Shown here: in pieces, positions 46,671 to 56,886 of the stretch
Numbering within the stretch: position 1 is the stretch's first letter
Layout: the number at the start of each line of letters is the position of its first letter
Assembly (NCBI GenBank): GCA_049446715.1
Contig: JBMTQX010000010.1
Span: forward strand, 1-64,000
Source: Eutrophocola sp049446715
GTDB taxonomy: Bacteria > Pseudomonadota > Gammaproteobacteria > Pseudomonadales > Pseudohongiellaceae
DNA: 64,000 nt
Direction: 5' to 3'
Notes under the pieces: model-generated
Seen by the model: only the letters and a program-made list of their open reading frames with translations
Told to the model about the DNA's origin: nothing
Databases searched by the model: none
Position numbers and translations under genes: made by a program

Positions 46671-47828
46671 ATGAAGAGGCATGAAAAGTAAACCTTGCTC
46701 GATCTGAATATTGAGCAAATCGAGCTGAAAGAATTTTCTCGCAGTCTGACACAGATCGAATTTCTGTTATTGATACTGGTCATCCTGTATGAGGTCGTTC
46801 CCGGTACCGAAATTGCCAATCCCTTTATGATGACCGTCTCCATGCTGGTCTACGCGGTTTTTGTGCTCGGCTTCCATTACATCAACCTGGACACGCAGCA
46901 GTCTTCTTGGAGGCTGGCCATCGAAACCTGGGCCATGATTGCCTTCATCACCTGGATGTTCTGAAACACGGGCAATGTCAACAGCCCGCTGCTCAACCCC
47001 TACTTACTGATCATCATTGCCAGTTCGATCACGCTGGACAAGTTGACGACTATCCTGGAGATCATCCTGATCTTCCTGTTCTATATTTTCCTGGCACTGC
47101 AGAACGGCTTGGTCCACGACCTGGCCGGTTTCAGCCAGATGGTGATTTACTTCTCACCGTTTGTGTTGGTGGCTTACATCACGACCTTGCTGGCCTCGGA
47201 TGTGCATTACGGCAATAGGATGTTCAAGGCCTTGTCTGAAACTGATGACATGACCAGCCTGCTCAACAAGCGCTCCTTCATCCCGATGTTCAACAAGGCT
47301 GTTGAAGTCGGGATGAAGTACAACCAGCCCCTGTCTGTCATGATGTTCGATGCTGACAACCTCAAGGCAGTGAATGATAAGTAAAGGCACAAGGCCGGGG
47401 ACAAACTGATCATCTCCATCTCCATCGCCAACACCATTGAGGACTGCCTACTCACGTCAGACATCATCAGTCGTTATGGCGATGACGAGTTTGTGGCTCT
47501 CCTGCCGCAGCGGCCCTCCAGTCGCGCGAAGGAAACCGGTGAGCGTCTGCGCAACGCCATCGAGAACACCTCGTTCGAGGTCGATGGCCAGAGCATCAGC
47601 TCCAAGGTCAGTATCGGTATAGCCACCTATCCGGATGAAGTCGGTAATGTCTTTGAGTTGCTGAAAAAAGCCGATGAAGCGCTCCATGAATGCAAGCGTA
47701 CAGGCCGCAACAATGTCACCAGTTATTCGGCCATCTCCAACCCGGCGACGGTAAACCAGTTGCCTTCCCGCCATGACAAGTTTCCTGCCAGGTCACGCAA
47801 AACAGATCGCGCCATTGATCAGGGTTAA
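46671..47828 (+). pseudogene. Broken membrane GGDEF (diguanylate cyclase-like) gene
   Basis: One reading frame runs from about 46695 to 47828 and is interrupted by TGA at 46962-46964 and TAA at 47382-47384; a further in-frame TAA at 46689-46691 follows an upstream ATG at 46671. Read through, it encodes an N-terminal membrane region with several hydrophobic helices (IEFLLLILVILYEVV, LVYAVFVLGFHYI, IILIFLFYIFLAL, IYFSPFVLVAYITTLL) and a GGDEF-type domain: ETDDMTSLLNKRSF, MMFDADNLKAVNDK, HKAGDKLI, then RYGDDEFVALL where GGDEF is expected, and SIGIATYPDEVGN. The second stop replaces the normal Tyr-Gly of DxYGHxxGD. No frameshift is needed to join the parts. It is flanked by Lhr and a dehydrogenase gene. 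Confidence 0.85.
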
Positions 47829-47845
47829 CCACCCCTCCTGACGTC

Positions 47846-48799
47846 TCAGGGTGACAACAGCACCTTCAGCGTACCTTGGGTGCCCGCCCGGGCAACCGCC
47901 GCCACGCCTTCATTAAGAGGGAAGGTTTCCGTCACCAGCACTGACGGGTCGATACGGCCAGCGGCCATCATTGCCATGGCCCTGTCCATCGGGCCACAAC
48001 GGGAACCGATCAGCGTCAGTTCATTGACCACGACCGGACCGGCGTTGAAAGTCAGTGCATCCTTGTAAGTCGATTTCAGCACCAGCGTGCCGCGCGGCGC
48101 AGTCAATTGCACGGCCTCGGCAAAACCGTCGGGACTGCCCGTGGCTTCGACCACAAGCGGGAATTGCCGGTCAGGCTTCGTGTCGAGGTAGGTAATGCCC
48201 GCGAAGCCGGGCAGGGCAGCGCGTTCGCAATGGTGGCCAACGAGGGTTACCTGAATGCCGGATCGCGCAAGGCTGAGCGCAATCAGCAGGCCGAGTTTGC
48301 CGTCGCCAATCACGGCAGTTTCAGCAACGGTACTGAAATTCACCTGTTCCTGGATTTCCAGGGCGGCAGCCAGAGGCTCGGCGAACACCGCCTGCGCATC
48401 GGTGACCTGGTCCGGTACAGCAACCAGGTTGGCCACGGGTGTCACCAGGTATTCGGCAAAGGCGCCATCACGGCCTTTGATGCCCAGCGCGGTGCGATGC
48501 TGGCAGTGGTGGGGATGGCCGGCCAGACATTGCGCACAGGCACCACAGGCGTGGTTGATGTCAGCTACGATACGCTGGCCCACCAGGCCGCTGTCCTCGG
48601 CCTCGGTGACAACTCCGGTGAATTCATGGCCCAGCGTGCCGCTGAACGGGTAGTAGCCACGAATGATTTCGAGATCGGTATTGCAGATGCCCGCCCGCGT
48701 GACCCGCACCAGCGCTTCCCCTTTTGCGGGTACCGGGACTGGCACTTCGTGCACTGCCAGTTGCTTGCCGTCCCATTGCAGGGCCTGCATGGTGCTCAT
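47846..48799 (-). CDS. Zinc-dependent medium-chain dehydrogenase (alcohol dehydrogenase superfamily)
   Basis: A 317-residue MDR protein. The catalytic-domain segments GICNTDLEI and LGHEFTGVV give the catalytic zinc ligands Cys and His; the structural-zinc cluster CGACAQCLAGHPHHC is complete near residue 93. The NAD(P) domain follows with AVIGDGKLGLLIALSLARSG near residue 170. FAEPLAAALEIQEQV is typical of the family. It most resembles threonine- or glucose-dehydrogenase-like MDRs of unknown substrate. The start at MSTMQ (48799) is preferred to an upstream codon; a Met 9 bases later (48790) is also possible. It is divergent from the next gene. Confidence 0.85.
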   Translation of the reverse strand: MSTMQALQWDGKQLAVHEVPVPVPAKGEALVRVTRAGICNTDLEIIRGYYPFSGTLGHEFTGVVTEAEDSGLVGQRIVADINHACGACAQCLAGHPHHCQHRTALGIKGRDGAFAEYLVTPVANLVAVPDQVTDAQAVFAEPLAAALEIQEQVNFSTVAETAVIGDGKLGLLIALSLARSGIQVTLVGHHCERAALPGFAGITYLDTKPDRQFPLVVEATGSPDGFAEAVQLTAPRGTLVLKSTYKDALTFNAGPVVVNELTLIGSRCGPMDRAMAMMAAGRIDPSVLVTETFPLNEGVAAVARAGTQGTLKVLLSP

Positions 48800-48919
48800 T
48801 GTTGTTCGCTTCTGTTTCGGTTGTCTGTCAGGGTCTCGTGGCACCTAATCGTAGTAAAGTCGTCCTGTTATTGATAGTCTGATCGCCCCGTTGTTGAAGT
48901 CAAAGTTCCAGCCGTTCCC

Positions 48920-49579
48920 ATGAAAAAAGCCAATACCCTGACCACGCGCGTGACCTCGCAACTGACCCCGAAAGCGGGCCAGGATGTGCGTGGCCAGCGC
49001 ACGGCAAAAAGCCGGGCAGGGGTGGATCATGTCGATGTCATCAACCAGGTGTTTGCCGAACTGGAGCTGGCCTACCATAACCAGTACCACAAGGCGTACA
49101 GCCAGGATGGCAGTGTGGGGGTGGCGAAAAAGTACTGGCTGGAGTGCCTCGCCCCGTATGCACCGGAACTCATTCTCAAGGCCGTGCGCCAGGTTGTGAA
49201 AAGCCAGCAGTACCTGCCCAGTGTGGCAGGCATCATCAAGGCCTGCGAAGACGCGCTCAGTGAATATGGTCTGCCGGCGGCACATGATGCCTACGTCCAG
49301 GCCTGTTGCGCCCCCCATCCGAAAGCAGCTTTCAACTGGTCCCACCCGGCGGTGTATTTTGCCGGCAAGGCCACCGGCTGGTTTGAACTGGAAAACACCA
49401 TCGAAGCCAGAATCTATCCGTTGTTCGAGGCCCACTACCGCAAGCTGTGCCAGCGGGTGCTGGCGGGTGAAGAGATGGTGATCGAGGTGCCGACATCTCT
49501 GCCGGCTAACGGTCGCCAGCTGTCGCCGGCAGAGAACAAGTCGCGTATGGCGGCGCTGCGGAAAAGTCTCAAGGAATAA
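48920..49579 (+). CDS. Protein of unknown function, similar to lambda P-type replication proteins
   Basis: A 219-residue cytoplasmic protein with a basic, flexible N terminus (about 35 residues) and a helical core: VINQVFAELELAYHNQYHKAY, AKKYWLECLAPYAPELILKAV and SQQYLPSVAGIIKACEDAL. It then has AFNWSHPAVYFAGKATGWFEL and a tail NGRQLSPAENKSRMAALRKSL. Pseudomonas and relatives carry chromosomal homologues annotated as replication protein P, which recalls the helicase loader of phage lambda. That link is from memory of the pattern and not certain. It is a lone gene with no phage genes nearby, so if it is a loader it is probably domesticated. Confidence 0.55.
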   Translation: MKKANTLTTRVTSQLTPKAGQDVRGQRTAKSRAGVDHVDVINQVFAELELAYHNQYHKAYSQDGSVGVAKKYWLECLAPYAPELILKAVRQVVKSQQYLPSVAGIIKACEDALSEYGLPAAHDAYVQACCAPHPKAAFNWSHPAVYFAGKATGWFELENTIEARIYPLFEAHYRKLCQRVLAGEEMVIEVPTSLPANGRQLSPAENKSRMAALRKSLKE

Positions 49580-49617
49580 CGTCTTACTGATCTTCAGGTG
49601 ATCCCTGTCACGCCTTT

Positions 49618-49694
49618 GGTCGGCATAGACCCGCAGGGTCGTTTGCCGACAATAAATTATCAATGTCGGCTATCGCTGCGCTATGCCGACCTAC
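49618..49694. repeat. Inverted pair of REP-like units, family A, copies 5 and 6
   Basis: GGTCGGCATAGACCC to CGTTTGCCGACA (49618-49651) faces TGTCGGCTATCGC to ATGCCGACCTACA (49664-49694), joined by a short AT-rich spacer. It lies between the ends of two convergent genes, where it may act as terminator or mRNA stabiliser. Confidence 0.85.
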
Positions 49695-49718
49695 ACACGT
49701 CACTGTTGGCAGGAGATT

Positions 49719-51383
<1,665 letters not shown>

Positions 51384-51495
51384 CAGGGGACCTTATCAGG
51401 GATAATCAGGGATTATCGGTTTAGGCGAACGCAAGCCGCGTTTTACGATAGAATAGCGGGCCGCAATAGTACACCACGCACTACCGAGGAAAAAG

Positions 51496-52758
51496 ATGCT
51501 GGACGATCAAATGCAGTTGGCCGGATTCGATGACGAGCTGTTGTCAGCGATAGAAAATGAAGCCCGCCGCCAGGAAGAACATATCGAACTGATCGCGTCG
51601 GAAAACTACACCAGTTCGCGCGTGCTCGAAGCACAGGGCAGTATCCTGACCAACAAGTATGCCGAAGGCTATCCAGGCAGGCGTTACTACGGTGGTTGTG
51701 AGTACGTCGATGTCGTGGAGAACCTGGCCATCGAGCGCGCCAAGACCCTGTTCAAGGCCGGCTTTGCCAACGTCCAGCCGCACTCAGGTTCCCAGGCCAA
51801 TGCAGCGGTTTACATGGCGCTGATGCAGCCGGGTGACACCTTCATGGGCATGAGCCTGGCGGATGGTGGTCACCTCACCCATGGCGCCTCCGTCAGCTTT
51901 TCCGGCCGCATTTATAACGCCGTGCAGTATGGTCTGAACGCAGACACCGGCGAGATCGATTACGACCAGGTCGTCGACCTGGCCAAACAGCACAAGCCGA
52001 AAGTGATCTGGGCCGGCTTCTCGGCCTATTCCCGGATCATCGACTGGGAGAAAATGCGCAGCATCGCCGACACCGTTGGCGCTTACCTGGTGGTCGACAT
52101 GGCACACGTGGCCGGCCTGATTGCCGCCGGTGTGTATCCGAGTCCGGTCAACATCGCCCACGTCATCACCAGCACAACCCACAAAACCCTGCGCGGCCCG
52201 CGCGGTGGCATCATCCTGGCCCAGGGCGATGATGAGGACTTGTGCAAGCGCCTGAATTTTTCCGTGTTTCCGGAAAGCCAGGGTGGCCCCTTGATGCACG
52301 TCATCGCCGCCAAGGCGGTCTGTTTCAAGGAAGCCATGTCAGAAGAATTTGTCGCATACCAGAAACAGACCCTGCTCAATTCCCAGGCCATGGCCGCCAC
52401 CTTCATTGAGCGTGGCTACCAGATTGTGTCCGGCGGTACCGATGACCACCTGTTCCTGCTGAGCCTGGTGGACAAGGACGTGACCGGGCAGGAAGCCGAC
52501 AAGGCCCTGGGTCGCGCCAATATCACCGTGAACAAGAACGCTGTGCCCAATGATCCGCGCCCGCCGTTTGTCACCAGTGGTATCCGCGTCGGCAGTCCGG
52601 CCGCCACCACGCGTGGTTTCAAGGAAGAGGAGGTCACGCAATTGGTGCACTGGATGTGTGATATTCTCGATGACATCAACAATGACCGTGTCATTGAAGC
52701 CGTCAAAGGCAAGGTGCTCGAGTTGTGCAAGCGTTTCCCGGTATACGCTAAAGCGTAA
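51496..52758 (+). CDS. glyA: Serine hydroxymethyltransferase
   Basis: PLP enzyme that exchanges serine + THF with glycine + 5,10-methylene-THF; main source of one-carbon units. The 420-residue length is standard. The opening ENEARRQEEHIELIASEN, PHSGSQANAAVYMAL, and the PLP lysine in SSTTHKTLRGPRGG (here TSTTHKTLRGPRGG) near residue 228 are present. AGGAAAAAG precedes the ATG. A TAGAAT at about 51449 could be its -10 box. nrdR follows after 62 bases, the standard order in gammaproteobacteria. Confidence 0.97.
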   Translation: MLDDQMQLAGFDDELLSAIENEARRQEEHIELIASENYTSSRVLEAQGSILTNKYAEGYPGRRYYGGCEYVDVVENLAIERAKTLFKAGFANVQPHSGSQANAAVYMALMQPGDTFMGMSLADGGHLTHGASVSFSGRIYNAVQYGLNADTGEIDYDQVVDLAKQHKPKVIWAGFSAYSRIIDWEKMRSIADTVGAYLVVDMAHVAGLIAAGVYPSPVNIAHVITSTTHKTLRGPRGGIILAQGDDEDLCKRLNFSVFPESQGGPLMHVIAAKAVCFKEAMSEEFVAYQKQTLLNSQAMAATFIERGYQIVSGGTDDHLFLLSLVDKDVTGQEADKALGRANITVNKNAVPNDPRPPFVTSGIRVGSPAATTRGFKEEEVTQLVHWMCDILDDINNDRVIEAVKGKVLELCKRFPVYAKA

Positions 52759-52820
52759 TACCGCTTTCTTCTTGCCGGATACTTTTGCCTAACTATATTG
52801 CCTAAAACAGGTTGCTCGCC

Positions 52821-53291
52821 ATGCACTGTCCGTTCTGTGACGCTGAAGACACCAAGGTCATCGACTCCCGCCTGGTTGCCGAGGGCAACCAGGTGCGTCG
52901 CCGTCGCGAGTGCATTACCTGCGAGGAGCGTTTTACCACCTTTGAAACCGCCGAGCTGGTCATGCCGCGCCTGATCAAGGGCAACGGCAACCGCGAGCCG
53001 TTCAACGAGGACAAGCTGCGCGCCGGTATTCTCAAGGCCCTGGAAAAACGTCCGGTTAGCATGGAGCAGGTGGAAAATTCCATTGCCCATGTCAAACATG
53101 AACTGCGCGCCACCGGTGAACGCGAAGTGCCCAGCAAGATGGTCGGGGAAAAAGTCATGAACGAGTTGAAAAACCTCGATGAAGTCGCCTATGTGCGCTT
53201 TGCCTCGGTCTACCGCAGCTTCAAGGACCTCAACGAATTCCGCGAAGAAATTGACCGCATCACCCAGGAAGGCGGGCAGACCGGATCCTGA
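52821..53291 (+). CDS. nrdR: Transcriptional repressor NrdR
   Basis: ATP/dATP-sensing repressor of ribonucleotide reductase genes. The 156-residue protein starts with the zinc ribbon CPFCDAEDTKVIDSR and CITCEERF (two Cys pairs, C3/C6 and C31/C34), which binds NrdR boxes. An ATP-cone domain follows (VMPRLIKGNGNREPFNEDK to the conserved VAYVRFASVYRSF). The start is ATG 52821 directly before HCPFC. It opens the chain nrdR-ribD-ribE-ribB-ribH-nusB-thiL-pgpA. Confidence 0.96.
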   Translation: MHCPFCDAEDTKVIDSRLVAEGNQVRRRRECITCEERFTTFETAELVMPRLIKGNGNREPFNEDKLRAGILKALEKRPVSMEQVENSIAHVKHELRATGEREVPSKMVGEKVMNELKNLDEVAYVRFASVYRSFKDLNEFREEIDRITQEGGQTGS

Positions 53292-53367
53292 TGTCCGGCT
53301 GGCCGGGATGTCAGCATGACAGAGTGGCGATCCCTGATGCCCCTGGTAAGCCCTGAAGCAGAAACCC

Positions 53368-54468
53368 ATGTCCCAGATTGATAACCACTACATGCAGCGC
53401 GCCCTGTCACTTGCCGAAGTTGGCAGGTATACGGCCAAGCCGAATCCGGTCGTGGGTGCGGTGCTAGTGCGTGATGGCCATATCATCGCCGAGGGCTTTC
53501 ACGAACAGGCCGGGCAGGACCATGCGGAAATCATGGCGCTGAAGAAAACCGATGCCGAGGGCGCGACACTCTATGTCACCCTGGAGCCTTGTTCACACAT
53601 GGGTCGAACCGCACCGTGTTGCGATGCCGTCATTGCTGCCGGTGTCACCCGGGTGGTCTATGGCATGGTGGATCCCAATCCCCAGGTATCAGGCAGTGGC
53701 CTGGCCAGGATGGTCGAGGCGGGTATCACGGTTGACGGGCCTGTCATGGAAGCTGAATGTGCGGCGTTGAACCTGGGCTTCATCAAGCGCATGCGCCATG
53801 GGCTGCCTTATGTCCGTTGCAAGATGGGCATGAGCCTGGACGGCCGGACTGCCATGGCCAGCGGGGAAAGCAAGTGGATAACCGGCCCTGAGGCGCGTGA
53901 TGATGTGCAGAAATGGCGGAGCGCTTCCGGTGCAGTCATGACGGGCATTGAAACAGTATTGAAAGATGACCCGGGACTGGATGCGCGCCTGCAGATGGTC
54001 CGAGTGGAACAGCCAATCCGGGTCATTGTTGACTCCTGTCTGCGCATCACGCCTGATGCCAAGACCCTGCATCTGCCGGGCAAGGTCGTGTTGGCCACGG
54101 CGGTCACCAGCCTGCAACGTCTCGCTGATCAAAAGTCACTCCTCGATAACGACAACGTGGCAATTGTGTCCTGCGCCAATGCTGAAGGTCGTGTCGACCT
54201 GGCGCAACTGCTGCGCCTGCTGGCCAGTGACTACCAGTGCAACGATGTCCTGCTGGAAAGCGGCGCGGAGCTGGCCGGGGCCATGCTGGATGCCGGTCTG
54301 GTCGATGAAGTCATCACGTATATCGCCCCAAAACTGCTCGGCAGTGAGGCCCGGCCTCTGTTCAATCTGCGCGGCATGACCTCGCTCTCCGAGCATGTGA
54401 GCCTGGCCATGGTTGACGTGGCAATGCTGGGAAAAGACTGTAGAATGCGCTCCCTCGTGAAAAAGTGA
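53368..54468 (+). CDS. ribD: Riboflavin biosynthesis protein RibD (deaminase/reductase)
   Basis: Bifunctional second and third steps of riboflavin synthesis. The N-terminal deaminase domain has the zinc site HAEIMALKK and LEPCSHMGRTAPCCDAV (His, Cys, Cys, with catalytic Glu). The C-terminal reductase domain starts at about residue 147 (RCKMGMSLDGRTAMASGESKWITG), binds NADPH, and ends in LVDEVITYIAPKLLGSEARPLF. The 366-residue length is right for the fused enzyme. It is followed by ribE after 12 bases. Confidence 0.96.
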   Translation: MSQIDNHYMQRALSLAEVGRYTAKPNPVVGAVLVRDGHIIAEGFHEQAGQDHAEIMALKKTDAEGATLYVTLEPCSHMGRTAPCCDAVIAAGVTRVVYGMVDPNPQVSGSGLARMVEAGITVDGPVMEAECAALNLGFIKRMRHGLPYVRCKMGMSLDGRTAMASGESKWITGPEARDDVQKWRSASGAVMTGIETVLKDDPGLDARLQMVRVEQPIRVIVDSCLRITPDAKTLHLPGKVVLATAVTSLQRLADQKSLLDNDNVAIVSCANAEGRVDLAQLLRLLASDYQCNDVLLESGAELAGAMLDAGLVDEVITYIAPKLLGSEARPLFNLRGMTSLSEHVSLAMVDVAMLGKDCRMRSLVKK

Positions 54469-54480
54469 ACCCGATTTTCC

Positions 54481-55155
54481 ATGTTTACCGGCATTATCGA
54501 AGCAACAGGCCATATCGCTCACCTGGAACAGGTGGGTGGTGACCTGCGCGCAGTCATTACATCCGCCGAGATGGATTTCGCCGATGTGCGGATTGGTGAC
54601 AGCATCTGTGTCAGCGGCGTCTGCCTGACAGCCGTCACGGTTACCCCTGCCAGTTTCAGCGTCGACATCTCCAACGAAACCGTGTCGCTGACTTCCTTTG
54701 GTGCGTTGAAAGAAGGTGCCCGGGTGAACCTGGAAAAAGCCATGCAGCCCTCCAGCCGCTTTGGCGGCCATATGGTCAGCGGTCATGTCGATGGCCTGGC
54801 CGAGCTGGTCAGCCGCACCCCTGACGGACGCAGCGAGCGCCTGACGTTTTGCGCACCGCATACCCTGATGAAATACATCGCGGCTAAAGGGTCGGTGTGT
54901 CTTGAAGGCATCAGCCTGACCGTCAACAGTGTTGATGCCGACACGTTTGGCATCAACATCATTCCGCACACCGCGGAAAAAACCACGTTCGGCGATCTGC
55001 AGCCGGGCAGCAACGTGAACCTGGAAGTGGACCTTATCGCGCGCTATCTGGAACGCCTCATGGGCGGGGATGCAGGAACCGGCCAGGCCAATGTCACCAT
55101 GGACCAGTTGGTGCGTTGCGGCTTTGCCGACCCGTCTACCGACACAGGCAAGTAA
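54481..55155 (+). CDS. ribE: Riboflavin synthase alpha chain
   Basis: Dismutates two 6,7-dimethyl-8-ribityllumazines to riboflavin and the pyrimidinedione. The 224-residue protein begins MFTGIIEATGHIAHLE and consists of two similar lumazine-binding beta barrels: first barrel with SVCVSGVCLT-like ICVSGVCLTAV, second with VCLEGISLTVN. GHMVSGHVDG links them. Starts 12 bases after ribD, ends 6 before ribB; the gene is called ribC in E. coli. Confidence 0.95.
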   Translation: MFTGIIEATGHIAHLEQVGGDLRAVITSAEMDFADVRIGDSICVSGVCLTAVTVTPASFSVDISNETVSLTSFGALKEGARVNLEKAMQPSSRFGGHMVSGHVDGLAELVSRTPDGRSERLTFCAPHTLMKYIAAKGSVCLEGISLTVNSVDADTFGINIIPHTAEKTTFGDLQPGSNVNLEVDLIARYLERLMGGDAGTGQANVTMDQLVRCGFADPSTDTGK

Positions 55156-55161
55156 CCCGTC

Positions 55162-56274
55162 ATGTCTCTGAACAGCATCAAAGAAATCATCGAGGATTTC
55201 CGCCAGGGCAAGATGGTGGTGCTGATGGATGACGAGGATCGCGAAAACGAAGGCGATCTCATCATTGCTGCAGACAAGGTGCGCCCTGAAGACATCAATT
55301 TCATGGCCCGCTATGCCCGCGGCCTGATCTGCCTCACCCTGACCCGGGAACGTTGCCGCCAGTTGCAGTTGCCGCTGATGGTGGAAACCAGTCAGACCCC
55401 GTTCGGCTGCAACTTCACCGTTTCCATAGAGGCCTCCACCGGGGTCACAACCGGCATTTCTGCCGCGGATCGCGCCCGCACCATCCAGGCGGCGGTTGCC
55501 CCGGATGCGAAACCCCAGGATATCATCCAGCCCGGGCATATTTTTCCCGTCATGGCCAACGATGGCGGCGTGTTGCGCCGCGCCGGGCATACCGAGGCGG
55601 GCTGCGACCTGGCCAAGCTGGCCGGTCTGACACCGGCCTCGGCGATCTGCGAAATCATGAACGAAGACGGCTCTATGGCGCGCAAGGACGACCTCATCAA
55701 GTTTGCCAGGGAACACGATCTGAAGATCGGCACCATCATGGACCTGATTCATTACCGTATTGCCAATGAACAGACCATCGAGCGTATACGCGAACACACC
55801 ATGCCGACTGAATTTGGCGAGTTTAGGATCTACTGTTATCGCGACCTCATCAAGGAAGGCGGGCCGGTTCACCTGGCCCTGGTAAAAGGCGAAATCGATG
55901 CGAACGAACCCACCCTGGCCCGCGTGCTGGTAGTTGATACTGTGCGTGACCTGCTTGGCATCGAAAACCCGGTGCAGCCGAGCTGGTCGCTACACAAGTC
56001 CCTGGCCCGCATTCAGGAGGAAGGTAAAGGCGTTGTGGTAGTATTGGCCGGCGATAAAGGCAGTGATGATGTGCTGTCACGACTGGCCACGATTGAAAAA
56101 CTGAGCGACCAGGATGTGCCGGCACCGGCACCGCACGGGGTCTATCTGAACGTCGGCACCGGCTCCCAGATTCTGCGCGATGTCGGTATCGGCAAGATGC
56201 GTCTGCTGAGCTATCCGACGCGCTATGCGATTTCCGGCTTTGATCTGGAAGTGGTTGAATACATTCCCTGCTAA
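55162..56274 (+). CDS. ribB: 3,4-dihydroxy-2-butanone 4-phosphate synthase with degenerate GTP cyclohydrolase II domain (RibBX)
   Basis: The N-terminal ~200 residues are an intact RibB: DDEDRENEGDLIIAAD with the acidic Mg site, RYARGLICLTLT, TTGISAADRARTI and PGHIFPVMANDGGVLRRAGHTEA with the catalytic His. The C-terminal ~165 residues resemble RibA, but the zinc ligands are absent: where RibA has C-x10-C-x-C (CDCG), this protein reads ALVKGEIDANEPTLARV. The rest of the domain is also shortened. Proteins of this RibBX layout are known in Proteobacteria; the second half does not replace RibA, so a separate GTP cyclohydrolase II gene is expected elsewhere in the genome. Confidence 0.93.
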   Translation: MSLNSIKEIIEDFRQGKMVVLMDDEDRENEGDLIIAADKVRPEDINFMARYARGLICLTLTRERCRQLQLPLMVETSQTPFGCNFTVSIEASTGVTTGISAADRARTIQAAVAPDAKPQDIIQPGHIFPVMANDGGVLRRAGHTEAGCDLAKLAGLTPASAICEIMNEDGSMARKDDLIKFAREHDLKIGTIMDLIHYRIANEQTIERIREHTMPTEFGEFRIYCYRDLIKEGGPVHLALVKGEIDANEPTLARVLVVDTVRDLLGIENPVQPSWSLHKSLARIQEEGKGVVVVLAGDKGSDDVLSRLATIEKLSDQDVPAPAPHGVYLNVGTGSQILRDVGIGKMRLLSYPTRYAISGFDLEVVEYIPC

Positions 56275-56276
56275 TC

Positions 56277-56364
56277 ATTCGGGGACAGTTTACCCATCTT
56301 ATTTTTCTTAGAACGAGCTTGAAGATTACGATTTGGCCAATGAGATAAGCAAACGGTCCCCGAT
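56277..56364. repeat. Degenerate inverted repeat, family B (GGGGACAGTTTAC type)
   Basis: The left end reads ATTCGGGGACAGTTTACCC and the right end, on the other strand, ATCGGGGACCGTTTGC. Both face inward over an 88-base unit that fills the ribB-ribH gap. It shares its ends with the element at 61584. Confidence 0.65.
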
Positions 56365-56396
56365 GACTACACCTGATTACTACAAGAGAGAACAAC

Positions 56397-56870
56397 GTGA
56401 AAATCCTGTCTGGTGAGTTTGCCGGCACAATCGCCAACTACGCGCTGGTCGTGTCCCGCTTCAACAGCTATATCGTCGACAGTCTGGAGTCCGGCGCGAT
56501 CGCTGCCCTCAGGCAGCACGGTGTTGGCGATGCCAATATCACGGTCATGCGTGTGCCTGGCGCACTCGAGTTGCCGCTGGCGGCTAAAAAGGCTGCTGAC
56601 TCGGGTGCCTTTGATGCCGTTATTGCCCTGGGTGCCGTCATTCGCGGCAGTACCTACCATTTTGAAATCGTGTCCAACGAAAGCGCGCGCGGGCTGGCCG
56701 ATATTGCCCAGGCCACCGGCTTGCCGGTTATCAACGGCGTGCTGACCGTGGACACCATTGAGCAGGCCATTGAACGGGCCGGTACCAAGGCCGGCAACAA
56801 GGGGGCCGATGCGGCACTGGCCGCCATGGAAATGGTCAGCCTGATGCGCAAGCTTGAAACCCTTTCCTGA
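56397..56870 (+). CDS. ribH: 6,7-dimethyl-8-ribityllumazine synthase
   Basis: Condenses the ribB product with the pyrimidinedione; forms icosahedral or pentameric shells. The 157-residue protein starts at GTG 56397 with AGAGAAC ahead. Family segments: VVSRFNSYIVDSL, VPGALELPLAAKK, ALGAVIRGSTYHFEIV with the catalytic His, and GVLTVDTIEQAIERAG. A repeat element fills the 122 bases between ribB and ribH, but the gene order ribB-ribH-nusB is still canonical. Confidence 0.95.
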   Translation: MKILSGEFAGTIANYALVVSRFNSYIVDSLESGAIAALRQHGVGDANITVMRVPGALELPLAAKKAADSGAFDAVIALGAVIRGSTYHFEIVSNESARGLADIAQATGLPVINGVLTVDTIEQAIERAGTKAGNKGADAALAAMEMVSLMRKLETLS

Positions 56871-56886
56871 GCGCCCGGAGCCTGAC

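Noticed and set aside
46962..46964. TGA in the GGDEF frame as selenocysteine or programmed read-through
   Set aside because: A second stop of a different type (TAA) interrupts the same frame, the active-site motif is altered, and I see no hairpin suited to recoding.
51384..51495. Glycine riboswitch before glyA
   Set aside because: The 112-base gap holds a possible -10 box and short GGGATAATC repeats but no glycine aptamer pattern.
53292..53367. FMN riboswitch before ribD or ribB
   Set aside because: The gaps before ribD (76 bases) and ribB (6 bases) are too short and lack the conserved RFN helices.
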